Source: a virus. From it: DNA of 64,000 bases. The stretch is taken from positions 1 through 64,000 of the IMG/VR virus record IMGVR_UViG_3300032334_001488; one strand, 5' to 3'. A program made the position numbers and the translations under genes. Below, one piece after another: positions 30,601-38,821 of the stretch (its first letter is position 1; every line of letters begins with the position of its first letter). Below the pieces are notes generated by a model. That model was given only the letters and a program-made list of their open reading frames with translations, made no database searches and was not told the origin of the DNA.

Positions 30601-31449
30601 GCCACTGGACGCCCCAGAAATCCAACAGCAACGCGCACTTTGGTAACCGTAAATAACAATACAGGAGTTATTTACCCAATTAAACAAGAAGAGCTTGAGC
30701 ATGCTCAATCAATTTTAGATGAAAACAACAATCCACTAATGCCGAAACATTTTGGCAAAGTAAAACAAAAAGACACTACCATATTCCGTGGTGCAACTGG
30801 GCAAACATTGCAAGATGCTACTCAATCAGCCAAGGATTATTCTGGTCGCCCGACTGGGGAGCGCGTTGGGTACGGTGACGAAGACTTTATTGAGGTTGAG
30901 GGAGCTTATGGAGACGAAGCCGTTGGTAACTTTGGCTCTGTAGAACTTGGCAAACACCGGACACCCCAAGAAATGCGTCGGTATACCAGTCCAGCAAACA
31001 AAGCATATTCAACAGGTGGTCCCATGGTTGGACCTAATCCTCATATAGAAGCTGTTAGCAGGACAACTGGGCAATGGGTCCCGGCGGGCTCTTCTCCGGA
31101 TCTTAATAATGTGTTGTTTGCCCCGCGTCTTACCTATACCACTGCACCAAGGTCCCCTCGCGCCGTTCGCTATGGCGGCAGCCTAGAGCAAGCAATTATT
31201 GCTGCAGACCCACAAGGTGTCGGCCAAGCCATGCCAGGAATCAGGCAGCAAATGGGTCAAATCCAAAAATTAAAATTAGGTCTTGTACCGCGTTCAGAAA
31301 CGGAAGGAAGAGTCTCTACTTTCCAACAACAACCATTTGATAGACGTACCGATGCTCCTGGTATTGAATCCAGTTACGATATAGGAGCTGTTATGCAACA
31401 GCTCCAAAGTCAAGCAGCTCGTCGTTCAGCAAAAAGAGGTAGGCGTTAA
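27679..31449 (+). CDS. Very large virion (inner) protein
   Basis: 1256 aa, first gene of the late module. It has one strongly hydrophobic stretch at about residues 54-76 (L-D-A-I-G-K-T-A-L-A-A-G-A-L-A-G-G-I-G-L), Gln/Ala-rich helical regions, and scattered beta segments in the last third. No enzymatic motif is visible. Size, position and a membrane-active patch suggest an internal or ejected virion protein. Confidence 0.65.
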   Translation: MPLSPADFYAYSRATGAPVADTPEERARQAPDVYAFRQSQLQSYQQPAQQGFNVLDAIGKTALAAGALAGGIGLYRGLRGKGAVQQVKRPGTPATAPSVRQPLERVANLTKTAPVPSQAPPATRPVAVVVTEAKPNLGVQVTNLNKPVSVSTEKPLDPWQSGLPTKPMPTSAPVQRTVAALPPAAKQTSALPLANEFLYSQIGKIFGDAPNEDIVAISKLRPFSESQLTVSSGLDAGDRFIEEYAPEYEKLVRGQARQDADVARRVRAHQMQVQGKAERILADIRQEALAENKPTSQAFLKTTTQPSEEVLDRLAEDYEQRAAANIAGQHVGETMVDQHNAEALQHSYQSVAAVNSAEDQVTGRAVHELQQDPHVDMGQVNAQPRATMQGPLMASDLNYVNLKHSGMHPFEIEARMQAYANTGDLRLLHPHFNVDSVGAPEFAKALGVVNAQIATGPEGRTQLVAGDLLNPQGETARSFRGSKGTTISTKDDDYDPMAEMFGVEGGVEVTPSGEEFLKGGASAASDPQGFAARQLAAVQNQQARRVTQQKQGEQFEKAIDDFGTRWDELHRLQASGEEHTGVHFPRRTVRPIDAYDLDIPTRIEADENGNLYPTRLFRDSLDPETVAKVEAGQHVEVEVPYLVNKERAYADADAFGKQMPELRTLAAKYQETGSTLTGHYSSIVAPYEGSEKVNFGIQEGRYFEPGETGITPASGKGSERGKLVGGTAERELPTDIYRLEYHTNPDAQGNVTVYPKGISFDPETGEAIVSEVSYHNLNATHLKTNEPLYKIQGRLDAAPGMIATQPMRIRRVLTNEPVGKIVKQGQRGPWQADVHVATDELVNAPLQIQDLEGNPVSYNGQITKEYLQALDNRARTEFNSIKHQNLTELEKLRRYGHFSNEEANQVRMLVDEPSNSELMASHPLAQKAQESGILLGLGDEYVHQNNIVKHLLATEAGIKLPVLDSNARYEFMAQATGRPRNPTATRTLVTVNNNTGVIYPIKQEELEHAQSILDENNNPLMPKHFGKVKQKDTTIFRGATGQTLQDATQSAKDYSGRPTGERVGYGDEDFIEVEGAYGDEAVGNFGSVELGKHRTPQEMRRYTSPANKAYSTGGPMVGPNPHIEAVSRTTGQWVPAGSSPDLNNVLFAPRLTYTTAPRSPRAVRYGGSLEQAIIAADPQGVGQAMPGIRQQMGQIQKLKLGLVPRSETEGRVSTFQQQPFDRRTDAPGIESSYDIGAVMQQLQSQAARRSAKRGRR

Positions 31450-31451
31450 TC

Positions 31452-31661
31452 ATGGCTGACAAAAAAGAAAAAAAGTGGATTCAAGACGCTGACATTAAAG
31501 AAGGCGCTTTTACTGCCAAGGCAAAAAAGAAAGGCATTACTTCGGCGCAGCTGCAAGAAAACGTATTGTCTGATCCAGATAAGTACGATGAAAAAACAGT
31601 AAAGCAAGCCAACCTTCGCCGGACTCTAGTAGGATTACATAAGAAGAAATCTAAGGAATAA
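31452..31661 (+). CDS. Small Lys-rich conserved phage protein
   Basis: 69 aa, W-I-Q-D-A-D-I-K-E-G-A-F-T-A-K-A, L-R-R-T-L-V-G-L. This W-I-Q-x-A-x-x-x-x-G-A-x-x-x-K-A pattern recurs in small phage proteins. Two bases after the preceding stop. Function unknown; a minor virion or DNA-binding role is possible. Confidence 0.65.
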   Translation: MADKKEKKWIQDADIKEGAFTAKAKKKGITSAQLQENVLSDPDKYDEKTVKQANLRRTLVGLHKKKSKE

Positions 31662-31666
31662 GCTCA

Positions 31667-32227
31667 ATGTTATTTGATGATGAACGGCCCGATCCAAGTA
31701 AATATATTGGAATTGCTAATGACGGCAAGATTAAAAAATCGTTTGCAGATAACTTTCGCGTCAGTGCAAACAAAGGAATCGGTGGCCAATACCCCTGGGA
31801 CCCTGGTAGAAGCACCGAACAAGATATCTTAAACAGAGTTCAATCTGCAAAAATTACCCTTAACCCACGTCTTGGCAGGGTAGACGATCAAGCTCCGTTA
31901 AATCATCAATTATTTATTGGACTTGGTAAATTTGTTCGGCATGAAAACTATGATTTTCAAGAAGGCAGACCCTTGACTGACCATCGGCCACAGAACAATA
32001 AAGATTTCAATAGTATCTGGGTGCAGGCCTACAAAATTAGCCCAACTATTCCTCCTGATAAACGTGCTAAGAACAGGATGCCAACCGCGGCAAATCCAGA
32101 TCCAAACGGATATATTAAACAACTGGCAGAAAAACAAGCTGTCAACGATGTGGAGGGGGCTCCTTTGGATTCAGCACCTGAGGAGCCTTCATTGCCAAGC
32201 GCAGAAGACAAAACAAAAACAGCTTGA
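31667..32227 (+). CDS. Hypothetical virion-module protein
   Basis: 186 aa, Asp/Asn/Pro rich, G-I-G-G-Q-Y-P-W-D-P-G-R, I-W-V-Q-A-Y-K-I-S-P. Acidic C-terminus. No known motif. Confidence 0.55.
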   Translation: MLFDDERPDPSKYIGIANDGKIKKSFADNFRVSANKGIGGQYPWDPGRSTEQDILNRVQSAKITLNPRLGRVDDQAPLNHQLFIGLGKFVRHENYDFQEGRPLTDHRPQNNKDFNSIWVQAYKISPTIPPDKRAKNRMPTAANPDPNGYIKQLAEKQAVNDVEGAPLDSAPEEPSLPSAEDKTKTA

Positions 32228-32253
32228 AATATAATAAATAAAAAGGTAAAAAT

Positions 32254-32889
32254 ATGGGAATTAGGAGCGGTCTTGCAGGAGTAGCGAGGAACGTTGGTAA
32301 AGCTATCCAGGCAGAAGCTCCTGTTGTAGAGAGGGCTGCTGCAAAGGGTACGCAACGTGGCATGTCTGCCATGAGTAAGGCAATTTTGCAGGACTCAATT
32401 CCAAGTGCAGTTTTAACTACAGGGTTTAATCTCATTGCCGGTGTCAATCCATTGACTGCCCTGGCAGCAGGCGCAATTGATCTTGGCATGAATTATGGAG
32501 GCATTCAATTAGCAGGTAAATACTCCCCTGGAAACCTAGGCAAACTATCTTATACAGACCCAAGAACAAAAGAACTGGTAGAGCATAATCAATTTATTCC
32601 TTCTCGTATGCAACGTGGCGTGCAAATGGTTGCACCTATTGCGTCAAGCCTTGCAATTATGCCTTTAATTCAGGCGCAAGAACAACAGCAACCAGAGCAA
32701 ATAGATCAAACTGTTTCAACTGATCAACAAATTATGCAACGGCAATACATTAACAATTTACAAAACCAAGCAGTTTCTCCTGGAACCAACTTTCAAATGC
32801 AAGGGCTTGAGTCTACCCTGGACCCAGGAGCCCGAGATTTTGAAAATGCTTTAGCCATGATGGCAAATTCTGGATCTAGGTGGTATTAA
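32254..32889 (+). CDS. Hydrophobic virion-module protein
   Basis: 211 aa. Hydrophobic stretches at about 46-80 (A-V-L-T-T-G-F-N-L-I-A-G-V, L-T-A-L-A-A-G-A-I) and 115-130 (A-P-I-A-S-S-L-A-I-M-P), then a Gln-rich tail. Preceded by TATAATAAATA. A membrane-interacting ejection role is possible. Confidence 0.55.
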   Translation: MGIRSGLAGVARNVGKAIQAEAPVVERAAAKGTQRGMSAMSKAILQDSIPSAVLTTGFNLIAGVNPLTALAAGAIDLGMNYGGIQLAGKYSPGNLGKLSYTDPRTKELVEHNQFIPSRMQRGVQMVAPIASSLAIMPLIQAQEQQQPEQIDQTVSTDQQIMQRQYINNLQNQAVSPGTNFQMQGLESTLDPGARDFENALAMMANSGSRWY

Positions 32890-33923
32890 TGAACTTAATT
32901 GATCATGTCTTAAATTTTGGTAAAAGCCTAAAAGAAGGTTACACCACTGCTGCGGAAATGATGTCCGCAGCAGGAGATAGGGGCCATAGCATCTTTAATC
33001 CTACGTTTTATCGTGAACTAAAAGCAGGCGCTCCCGAGCAAACAGCACGAAGAATTGTAGCAGATCCTGGAACTAATATTGGCAGGCCTCAACAAGTTGT
33101 TACATCTCCGGGAAGAAATCCTATTTCTTTAACGGAAACGCCCGGTAAATTTTTAGGGGCTTATACAGCGCGTTTATTGACAGATGTTGGAAATGATTCC
33201 ACCAGGCGGTTTTATTGGCGTTACAACCATCCTTTGGCAATTGCAGATAAAGTTCTTGAAAATGCCATTGGGGAAAAAGTTGCTCAAAAGCTTACCCCAA
33301 CTCAACGCTCTTTAGTCAACTTAGGTGCAGTAATACCGGCTGCTGCCTCTATGGGAATTTACGATATTACAAATCCGGAAGAGCAATTTAGGCCTAAAGG
33401 CTACACACAAGAATACTCGGCACTTGGTGCAGATGATCGAAGGTTATCTGTTCAACCAGGACAAGAGTTGTTCGATCGTTTTTTCTTGCAACGCCAAGGG
33501 GATCCTTTGAAGTATGAAACAGCAAAAGCAGAAATTCCTGATCTAACTCCAGAGCGTTACGGTAACTATATGAATTTTAGGTACCAAGATAAAGGCTTGC
33601 TTGGCCTGGGACTTGTCAAAGCAACACCAGAAAATTTACAAGGTGTTCCAGAAGCTAGGATTCTTAACGTACCTGTAAGTGTGCCAGCAGTCACTGCAAT
33701 TGCTGGCGGAGCGGCTGCATTGCGTTATGCCGGACAAAATAAAGTTAAGCCAGGTAAAATGGCACTAGCAGGCCTAGCTGGTTCCACTGCTGGAGCAGCA
33801 GTGGGCAATCTTGTGAATGAAGTAATTGCCATGGCCAACCGACCCAAGCTACCAGACTTACATCAGTACCAAGAGCAATACGGCATGAATTTTATTAATG
33901 ATTCCCGGCAAGGAATAAACTGA
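32889..33923 (+). CDS. Virion-module protein with glycine-rich hydrophobic patch
   Basis: 344 aa from ATG 32889, which overlaps the previous stop as TAATG. Late hydrophobic region (A-V-T-A-I-A-G-G-A-A-A-L-R-Y, A-L-A-G-L-A-G-S-T-A-G-A-A-V-G). The N-terminal part has the helical L-T-D-V-G-N-D-S-T-R-R-F-Y-W-R-Y. No known family recognised. Confidence 0.55.
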   Translation: MNLIDHVLNFGKSLKEGYTTAAEMMSAAGDRGHSIFNPTFYRELKAGAPEQTARRIVADPGTNIGRPQQVVTSPGRNPISLTETPGKFLGAYTARLLTDVGNDSTRRFYWRYNHPLAIADKVLENAIGEKVAQKLTPTQRSLVNLGAVIPAAASMGIYDITNPEEQFRPKGYTQEYSALGADDRRLSVQPGQELFDRFFLQRQGDPLKYETAKAEIPDLTPERYGNYMNFRYQDKGLLGLGLVKATPENLQGVPEARILNVPVSVPAVTAIAGGAAALRYAGQNKVKPGKMALAGLAGSTAGAAVGNLVNEVIAMANRPKLPDLHQYQEQYGMNFINDSRQGIN

Positions 33924-33956
33924 TAAAATTAATGTATTGAAAGATAGTTTGTAAAC

Positions 33957-34907
33957 ATGACTTGGTCTTCTATAGCTGGTTTAGGAGGGCGACAAGCGCC
34001 GACAGCTTATGATTTGCGAATGGCACAAATGCGTGCAAATCAATCTGCGCAAGGCCAAGCGCCAGGTTCTCCTTCTGCCGCTACTACCAATCTAGATGGT
34101 GCAGGTGCTTCGCAGCTTTGGGATACAGTAATGCAAACTGTCAATAATATTCCTGGGCAGCTAGAAGCATTACAAGGAAGAATGAATACCGCAGTTCAAA
34201 ATATTCCCGCAGGTGCTAAAACTGCCGCCAGCCGCACCGCTCGTTACGCTCCTGGTGCTGCCGTTGCTTTAGGTCAATTTGGTCAAGGCAATATTCTTGA
34301 GGGCCTTGGTGCCACAGGTGGTACTGCCCTAGCTGGACAGTTGGTAAAAAATCTTCCGATTCCGGGAGGCCCGCTCGCCAAGGGTGCAGTTAAGGGTGCA
34401 GTTGCTGTTGGCGCCAGCCTCCTTGGTGGCATCGGTGGCGGTGTTGTGGGCCATGCCGTCAGTGGCATCGGTGGGCAGCTTGCGGGTGGCCTTGGTCAGC
34501 TTATGGGTGGCGCACAAACTGCTGCACAGAACGTCGCTAACACTGTTGGAGGGGTACAACGTGAAGCAGGCACTTCTGCTGGTAGCGGCAGGGAAGTAGG
34601 CCTTGGTGGCATGAGTGACCAGGAGTTCAACCGCCTTAAGGCCCTGGAACAAATGGGAATCAATACTAAGCTTTCCTATGCCCAGTCAATGATGCCGCTA
34701 ATCAACCAGCAGAAGCAAAACGATTTTGTGCGCTTCATGCAAGCCAATCAACAACAAGGTCAGATTACTGGTGCACTTAATCGTCAAGCCCGTGCTTACG
34801 ATTTGGTTTCCCAGTCATCTGCCGAAAATACTGCTATTACTCAACAGATGCTTGCATCTAATCCTTACGCTCAGGTTGCAGGAAACTTTGCCAGCGCTCG
34901 CGCTTAA
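33957..34907 (+). CDS. Glycine-zipper virion protein (ejection candidate)
   Basis: 316 aa. Residues about 144-185 are a long Gly/Ala/Val run with G-x-x-x-G spacing (A-S-L-L-G-G-I-G-G-G-V-V-G-H-A-V-S-G-I-G-G), the kind that inserts into membranes. Flanks are Gln-rich helices. Fits an inner protein that helps DNA cross the envelope. Confidence 0.6.
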   Translation: MTWSSIAGLGGRQAPTAYDLRMAQMRANQSAQGQAPGSPSAATTNLDGAGASQLWDTVMQTVNNIPGQLEALQGRMNTAVQNIPAGAKTAASRTARYAPGAAVALGQFGQGNILEGLGATGGTALAGQLVKNLPIPGGPLAKGAVKGAVAVGASLLGGIGGGVVGHAVSGIGGQLAGGLGQLMGGAQTAAQNVANTVGGVQREAGTSAGSGREVGLGGMSDQEFNRLKALEQMGINTKLSYAQSMMPLINQQKQNDFVRFMQANQQQGQITGALNRQARAYDLVSQSSAENTAITQQMLASNPYAQVAGNFASARA

Positions 34908-34912
34908 TAGAT

Positions 34913-35428
34913 ATGGGATTCAAACTTGACCCAACTGAAGCTTTCAGGGGCATCCAACCAGGAGCTGCCCCAGGGCTTTTTAGTTCAAATTTAACCAATG
35001 CAATTCCATTAACTAAATTTAAATATGATTTTAAAGGAGATTTTAATCCGGTGCCAGGTATTGCATCGCAGGCGTCTTTTAACACGCCTCAACTGGATTA
35101 CACTAAACTTAGTTCTGGGGCGCAAGAACTGGCAGTTTTAATGAACGCCAATAGGGTTACTCCAGAGCAAAGACTACAGCAAACGCGAGAGCTGATGGAG
35201 TTACAAAACGAATATGATAAAAGAAAGGGAGATCAAACTCAACAATATGCGCTTGTAAACGGCATCATCAATTCGCTGGGGAGTATTGGCAGAAACGCTG
35301 GTTCTAGGTATGGATCTGATCCTGATGCTGTAGCAGCAGCTGCTCAACGCATGGCAGCCCTATCTGCCTCTGGACCCGGTTTAACGCCGCTTCCCAATGT
35401 GCCAGCGGTCAGGTACTATAACGTTTAA
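34913..35428 (+). CDS. Hypothetical virion-module protein
   Basis: 171 aa, N-terminus F-K-L-D-P-T-E-A-F-R-G-I-Q-P-G, helical Gln-rich middle, Ala-rich tail. Begins five bases after the previous stop. Function unknown. Confidence 0.55.
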   Translation: MGFKLDPTEAFRGIQPGAAPGLFSSNLTNAIPLTKFKYDFKGDFNPVPGIASQASFNTPQLDYTKLSSGAQELAVLMNANRVTPEQRLQQTRELMELQNEYDKRKGDQTQQYALVNGIINSLGSIGRNAGSRYGSDPDAVAAAAQRMAALSASGPGLTPLPNVPAVRYYNV

Positions 35429-35453
35429 TTATTGCAAAGGGTAAATAACAGCC

Positions 35454-35924
35454 ATGGCAGATTCACCGTTCAATCCTTGGTCACTAGGAGTAGCAGGCAT
35501 AGGCGGAGCCTTTTCTCTTGCTAACGGTCTTATTGCTGCTGATGCACAAAACAAATCCACTGCTTTGCAGATGGATATGGCGGCACGTGCTCAAGAATTC
35601 CAAGAGCGTAAAGTTGCAACCGACGCTCTTCAGCAACGTTGGGGTGCAATCGAAGTTCCTGCTTGGCAACAATATCTACAAGGCAATGCAGCGCTTAAAC
35701 AACAAAATATTTTTGATCCAAAACAAATAGCTTTGGAGTCAGATCGTTATGGTTTTAATCTTAAAAACGAACTTTCTCCTGATGCCCTGAAATACACACA
35801 AAAGAAAAACAGAGATGCTCTGGAAGAAGCAATTAAAACTCAAGGCGCAGCTGCTGAACGGCATTTTGGCTATTCAACTCCCAGTCCTTTTGCATTCTCA
35901 AATCCTTCATATTCCGTAGGCTAA
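35454..35924 (+). CDS. Hypothetical virion-module protein
   Basis: 156 aa. Hydrophobic start (G-V-A-G-I-G-G-A-F-S-L-A-N-G-L-I-A-A-D) followed by Gln/Glu-rich coiled coil with R-K-V-A-T-D-A-L-Q-Q-R-W. Possibly an internal virion protein. Confidence 0.55.
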   Translation: MADSPFNPWSLGVAGIGGAFSLANGLIAADAQNKSTALQMDMAARAQEFQERKVATDALQQRWGAIEVPAWQQYLQGNAALKQQNIFDPKQIALESDRYGFNLKNELSPDALKYTQKKNRDALEEAIKTQGAAAERHFGYSTPSPFAFSNPSYSVG

Positions 35925-35964
35925 GTCTTAAGTTGTATTAAAATAAAAAAAAGAGCGTAAACTA

Positions 35965-36849
35965 ATGGGCGGCACACCTAGCTATAGAGCTCCTGAACCT
36001 GATCCTACAGTTCAGGCGATTAATGCGCATACGTTAAAACGTTTGCAGCATGATGAAGAAATAAAAGATGCTCAAGATCTTGTTGATAAACAAAGAGCAG
36101 AAGCGGTAGTAACTACTGGCAAGGAAGGTTTTAATTCTTTTCTTAGCAATCTAAAAAACAGATATAGTTCTGGTCTTGAAACCACACAAGGAGCTAAAGC
36201 GGCCTACGACAAATACGTTGCAGATTACAACTTAGGCAAGGACTTTTCTGGTGCATCTGAATTTAATAATTTCTACGCAACTACTGCAAACAAGGAAGCA
36301 GGTGACCGCACCTATCTAGCGGGACAAACCTACAGGGATCTTCTGGGGCGCGAGGCAAAAGCTGACGAACTTGAGAAATTTAGTACTAGTGCCACCCATG
36401 GTTTTACCCTTGGGATGCTTGCTGATAGTCTTAAAAATTCAGATGAATACAAGCAAAGCGCAAGTTATTTTGCTAGCCCAGCAGAAGCTGAAGCTTCTTT
36501 TAAATATGGCACGCAAGTCCGTGATGCAGAAGGTAAAAAAACTGGTAAATATTCATTTACATTTGCCCCTAGCGCAAGTCCCACCCTTAACAGCGGTTCT
36601 TTAAGGGCAGGTGGAATTTCTTTTGGTGAATCACCTACTACAGTTACCGGAACGCCAGAGGAAATTGAAGCCGCAAGAAAGAAGGAAGACATGAAAACTA
36701 CCTTTTTGTACAACGCAGGGCTTGCCAACCTTCAAGGTCAAATTGATAAAGAAACAACCAAACTTAAAAATGCTGGCGCCAAAGAAGTTGCACAAGTTCA
36801 AGGACAAGGTCAATTACTTTCAAACTTAACTTCAGGATTCTGGGGATAA
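35965..36849 (+). CDS. Hypothetical virion-module protein
   Basis: 294 aa. Helical N-half, beta-rich middle with a Ser/Thr/Pro patch, helical C-terminus ending S-N-L-T-S-G-F-W-G. Preceded by the A-rich late-promoter-like string. No motif recognised. Confidence 0.55.
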   Translation: MGGTPSYRAPEPDPTVQAINAHTLKRLQHDEEIKDAQDLVDKQRAEAVVTTGKEGFNSFLSNLKNRYSSGLETTQGAKAAYDKYVADYNLGKDFSGASEFNNFYATTANKEAGDRTYLAGQTYRDLLGREAKADELEKFSTSATHGFTLGMLADSLKNSDEYKQSASYFASPAEAEASFKYGTQVRDAEGKKTGKYSFTFAPSASPTLNSGSLRAGGISFGESPTTVTGTPEEIEAARKKEDMKTTFLYNAGLANLQGQIDKETTKLKNAGAKEVAQVQGQGQLLSNLTSGFWG

Positions 36850-36896
36850 GTACGGATTTAGGTTTGCTATGATTTAAACAGTTAACCAAGATTGAC

Positions 36897-37184
36897 ATGG
36901 CTTTACCCGATATTTCAGCCAATGAATATTACAGGAAGGCTCTAGCAGATAGCCAAAGTGCTGACGCAGATACTAAATCTAGTGGTCAAGCTGCACTTGA
37001 AGATATTTACAAGCAACGTTACCAGCAAGAGTATGGTGGCATGGGTGCCGCTGCCCTTGGCGACTTTAAAACTCTTCTTGGTCGCTTGGAAGGCTCCAAG
37101 ATTCGTCAACAGCAAGCCAAAGATATCTCGGCCCGTCCCAACATCTATGCTGGCGGCCTCGCTAACATGATGGCTAACTTCTGA
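36897..37184 (+). CDS. Hypothetical 95-aa protein
   Basis: Helical, with Y-K-Q-R-Y-Q-Q-E-Y-G-G-M-G-A-A-A-L-G and a final M-M-A-N-F. Function unknown. Confidence 0.55.
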   Translation: MALPDISANEYYRKALADSQSADADTKSSGQAALEDIYKQRYQQEYGGMGAAALGDFKTLLGRLEGSKIRQQQAKDISARPNIYAGGLANMMANF

Positions 37185-37210
37185 TTTATTTATTGCTTAG
37201 GTAAAAGAAA

Positions 37211-37498
37211 ATGGCCGCTGATCTTAGTTATCAAAATGATCCCCGCTGGGGAAGTTTTACGGACGAAGAAAAATCGGCTTATGATAAAGAACGCCTTAAG
37301 CAGGACTACAATCCAACGCTTACGGAAGATCAACTTAAAGCATACAAGGATACTGCCGCAGTAACATACGAATATAAAAAGAAGCAGCTTGAAGACACTC
37401 GTGCCCAGCAGGAAGCTCTTAACACCCAGAAGCAGCAGTTCAGTCAGCAAGACGAAGATCGAGACTACCGACAGGCCAACCAGGCTTATCGATATTGA
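37211..37498 (+). CDS. Hypothetical 95-aa protein upstream of a TerS candidate
   Basis: Helical and charged, Y-D-K-E-R-L-K-Q-D-Y-N-P-T-L-T-E-D-Q, ending Q-A-N-Q-A-Y-R-Y at a TGA. The next frame (+1) carries on immediately after this stop. Possibly the N-terminal part of a frameshift product. Confidence 0.55.
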   Translation: MAADLSYQNDPRWGSFTDEEKSAYDKERLKQDYNPTLTEDQLKAYKDTAAVTYEYKKKQLEDTRAQQEALNTQKQQFSQQDEDRDYRQANQAYRY

Positions 37499-37985
37499 GC
37501 TGTTTGACTCCTGGACGGACAACCTGGATTCGTCTACCCAAGAGTCATTCTATTCTTTTGCTGAAGAAAGTTATTCTGTAATTGAATGCTACCTCTACGC
37601 CCGTTTCCTTGGGTATAGAGGTAGTATTGTTGCGTGTGAAGAATGGATTAAAGATCGATATACAAAGCCAGATTATCGCAAGGTGCTGGCAAGTGAAATC
37701 GATGAAATGCAGGAAGACATTCGCAAGCTACGAGACGCAGTTGAAGAAAATACTGTAAAGCGTGACGCAGGTGTTGCACGTATTGCTCAGATGCAAAAAG
37801 AATTGCGTGGCACAATTGCTCAGATGGAAGAGTTTACTTCCGCCAAGGATCGCAAAGGCTTGTTAATGGCTGGTGCAGATAGGGCCATTCGTGAGATTAT
37901 GTTTATTTTTAAAGATGATCCAATCGAATTGCCGCTGCATGAGGCCACAATGAGTGTGTGGGCACGCATGCAATTAGAAGAATAA
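37389..37985 (+). CDS. Helical protein, terminase small subunit candidate
   Basis: Conserved-looking sequence starts at about 37497 (E-L-F-D-S-W-T-D-N-L-D), just after the upstream stop, and continues to 37985: N-terminal helices with E-C-Y-L-Y-A-R-F-L-G-Y, a coiled coil E-I-D-E-M-Q-E-D-I-R-K-L-R, and a C-terminal globule. Only TTG 37389 and GTG 37398 are available inside the upstream gene. Size, coiled coil and position before TerL suit a terminase small subunit; no HTH is clear. Confidence 0.5.
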   Translation: MKTLVPSRKLLTPRSSSSVSKTKIETTDRPTRLIDIELFDSWTDNLDSSTQESFYSFAEESYSVIECYLYARFLGYRGSIVACEEWIKDRYTKPDYRKVLASEIDEMQEDIRKLRDAVEENTVKRDAGVARIAQMQKELRGTIAQMEEFTSAKDRKGLLMAGADRAIREIMFIFKDDPIELPLHEATMSVWARMQLEE

Positions 37986-38016
37986 TGTTCTAATATAGAT
38001 ACAAAGCATAAAGTAC

Positions 38017-38181
38017 ATGGCTTTTCCTATTCCCCCCAAGGGCCAACCTCCCGCCGGCAAAGGTGCAGTTCCTCCTGGTAAAGGCCAGCCTCCTTCTGGC
38101 AAGGGTAAGCCAGTTCCCCCTACCAAAGGCAAGCCCGTACCTCCGGCCAAGGGTAAGCCCGTCCCTCCTAAAAAGAAGTAA
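38017..38181 (+). CDS. Pro/Lys/Gly repeat protein (54 aa)
   Basis: ATG 38017. Made of repeats of the type P-P-x-x-G-K-G-x-P-V, ending P-P-K-K-K, with no hydrophobic core; it must be disordered and very basic. Repetitive codons and a normal position between 37985 and 38185 support it. Confidence 0.65.
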   Translation: MAFPIPPKGQPPAGKGAVPPGKGQPPSGKGKPVPPTKGKPVPPAKGKPVPPKKK

Positions 38182-38184
38182 GAA

Positions 38185-38637
38185 ATGGGCGCCACAGCAC
38201 CACAGCCTTCTGGTAAAGGAACCAATACCTCTTCTGGTTTTTACCAGAATGCGATGCAAAATGCAAAGCAACAGGTAGCAAACGTTGATCAAACCCAGCA
38301 AGCGCAATCGCAACCTGGTCAACCCCCCAATGCTCCTGGTGGGGCAAACAGTGATTCGCTTGCTGCATACAACAATTACATGGCAAAAGTTGGTCCTCAA
38401 AACAACCAGCCTTTCCAAAGAAGCACATCTGATTCTGCGCCCCCTCCTAACTACAGCGCAATCTTTGGAGGCGACTGGAATACACGGGCCCCTGGAGCAC
38501 CTACTCCGCAATCACCCGGAAATGCCACGCAGCCCCCTGGAAACCCGCCGCCTACCCAACAGCGCATACGTCCTGGTCAAAAGCCTCCACAGGGCATTAC
38601 AATGGGCGCTGGACGCGCTAGCCGCTCCTTTGAGTAA
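38185..38637 (+). CDS. Pro/Gln/Asn-rich low-complexity protein
   Basis: 150 aa, disordered-looking, with a Gly-Gly-Asp-Trp patch near 100 and a basic tail. Four bases after the previous stop and overlapping the next start (TAATG). Probably a minor virion or assembly protein. Confidence 0.6.
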   Translation: MGATAPQPSGKGTNTSSGFYQNAMQNAKQQVANVDQTQQAQSQPGQPPNAPGGANSDSLAAYNNYMAKVGPQNNQPFQRSTSDSAPPPNYSAIFGGDWNTRAPGAPTPQSPGNATQPPGNPPPTQQRIRPGQKPPQGITMGAGRASRSFE

Positions 38638-38789
38638 TGGCTATTTCTAAGATGCCGCCAGAGCTGCTTTCTCATTTTAAAAAGAAAGAAGCAAAGAACG
38701 AAGACGGTAGTGATATGGATGACAAGCAAAAGCGCAGGGCTGCCCTGGAAAAAGCACGCCAATATAAAGAACAGAAAGCCAAGAAGTAG
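38637..38789 (+). CDS. Small charged protein (50 aa)
   Basis: ATG 38637 overlaps the previous TAA. M-A-I-S-K-M-P-P-E-L-L-S-H-F-K-K-K, then an acidic patch and a basic helix ending Q-K-A-K-K. Lies 33 nt before TerL. Confidence 0.6.
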   Translation: MAISKMPPELLSHFKKKEAKNEDGSDMDDKQKRRAALEKARQYKEQKAKK

Positions 38790-38821
38790 GGTAGTATTTA
38801 GGTAGTAACTACAACTACCAG

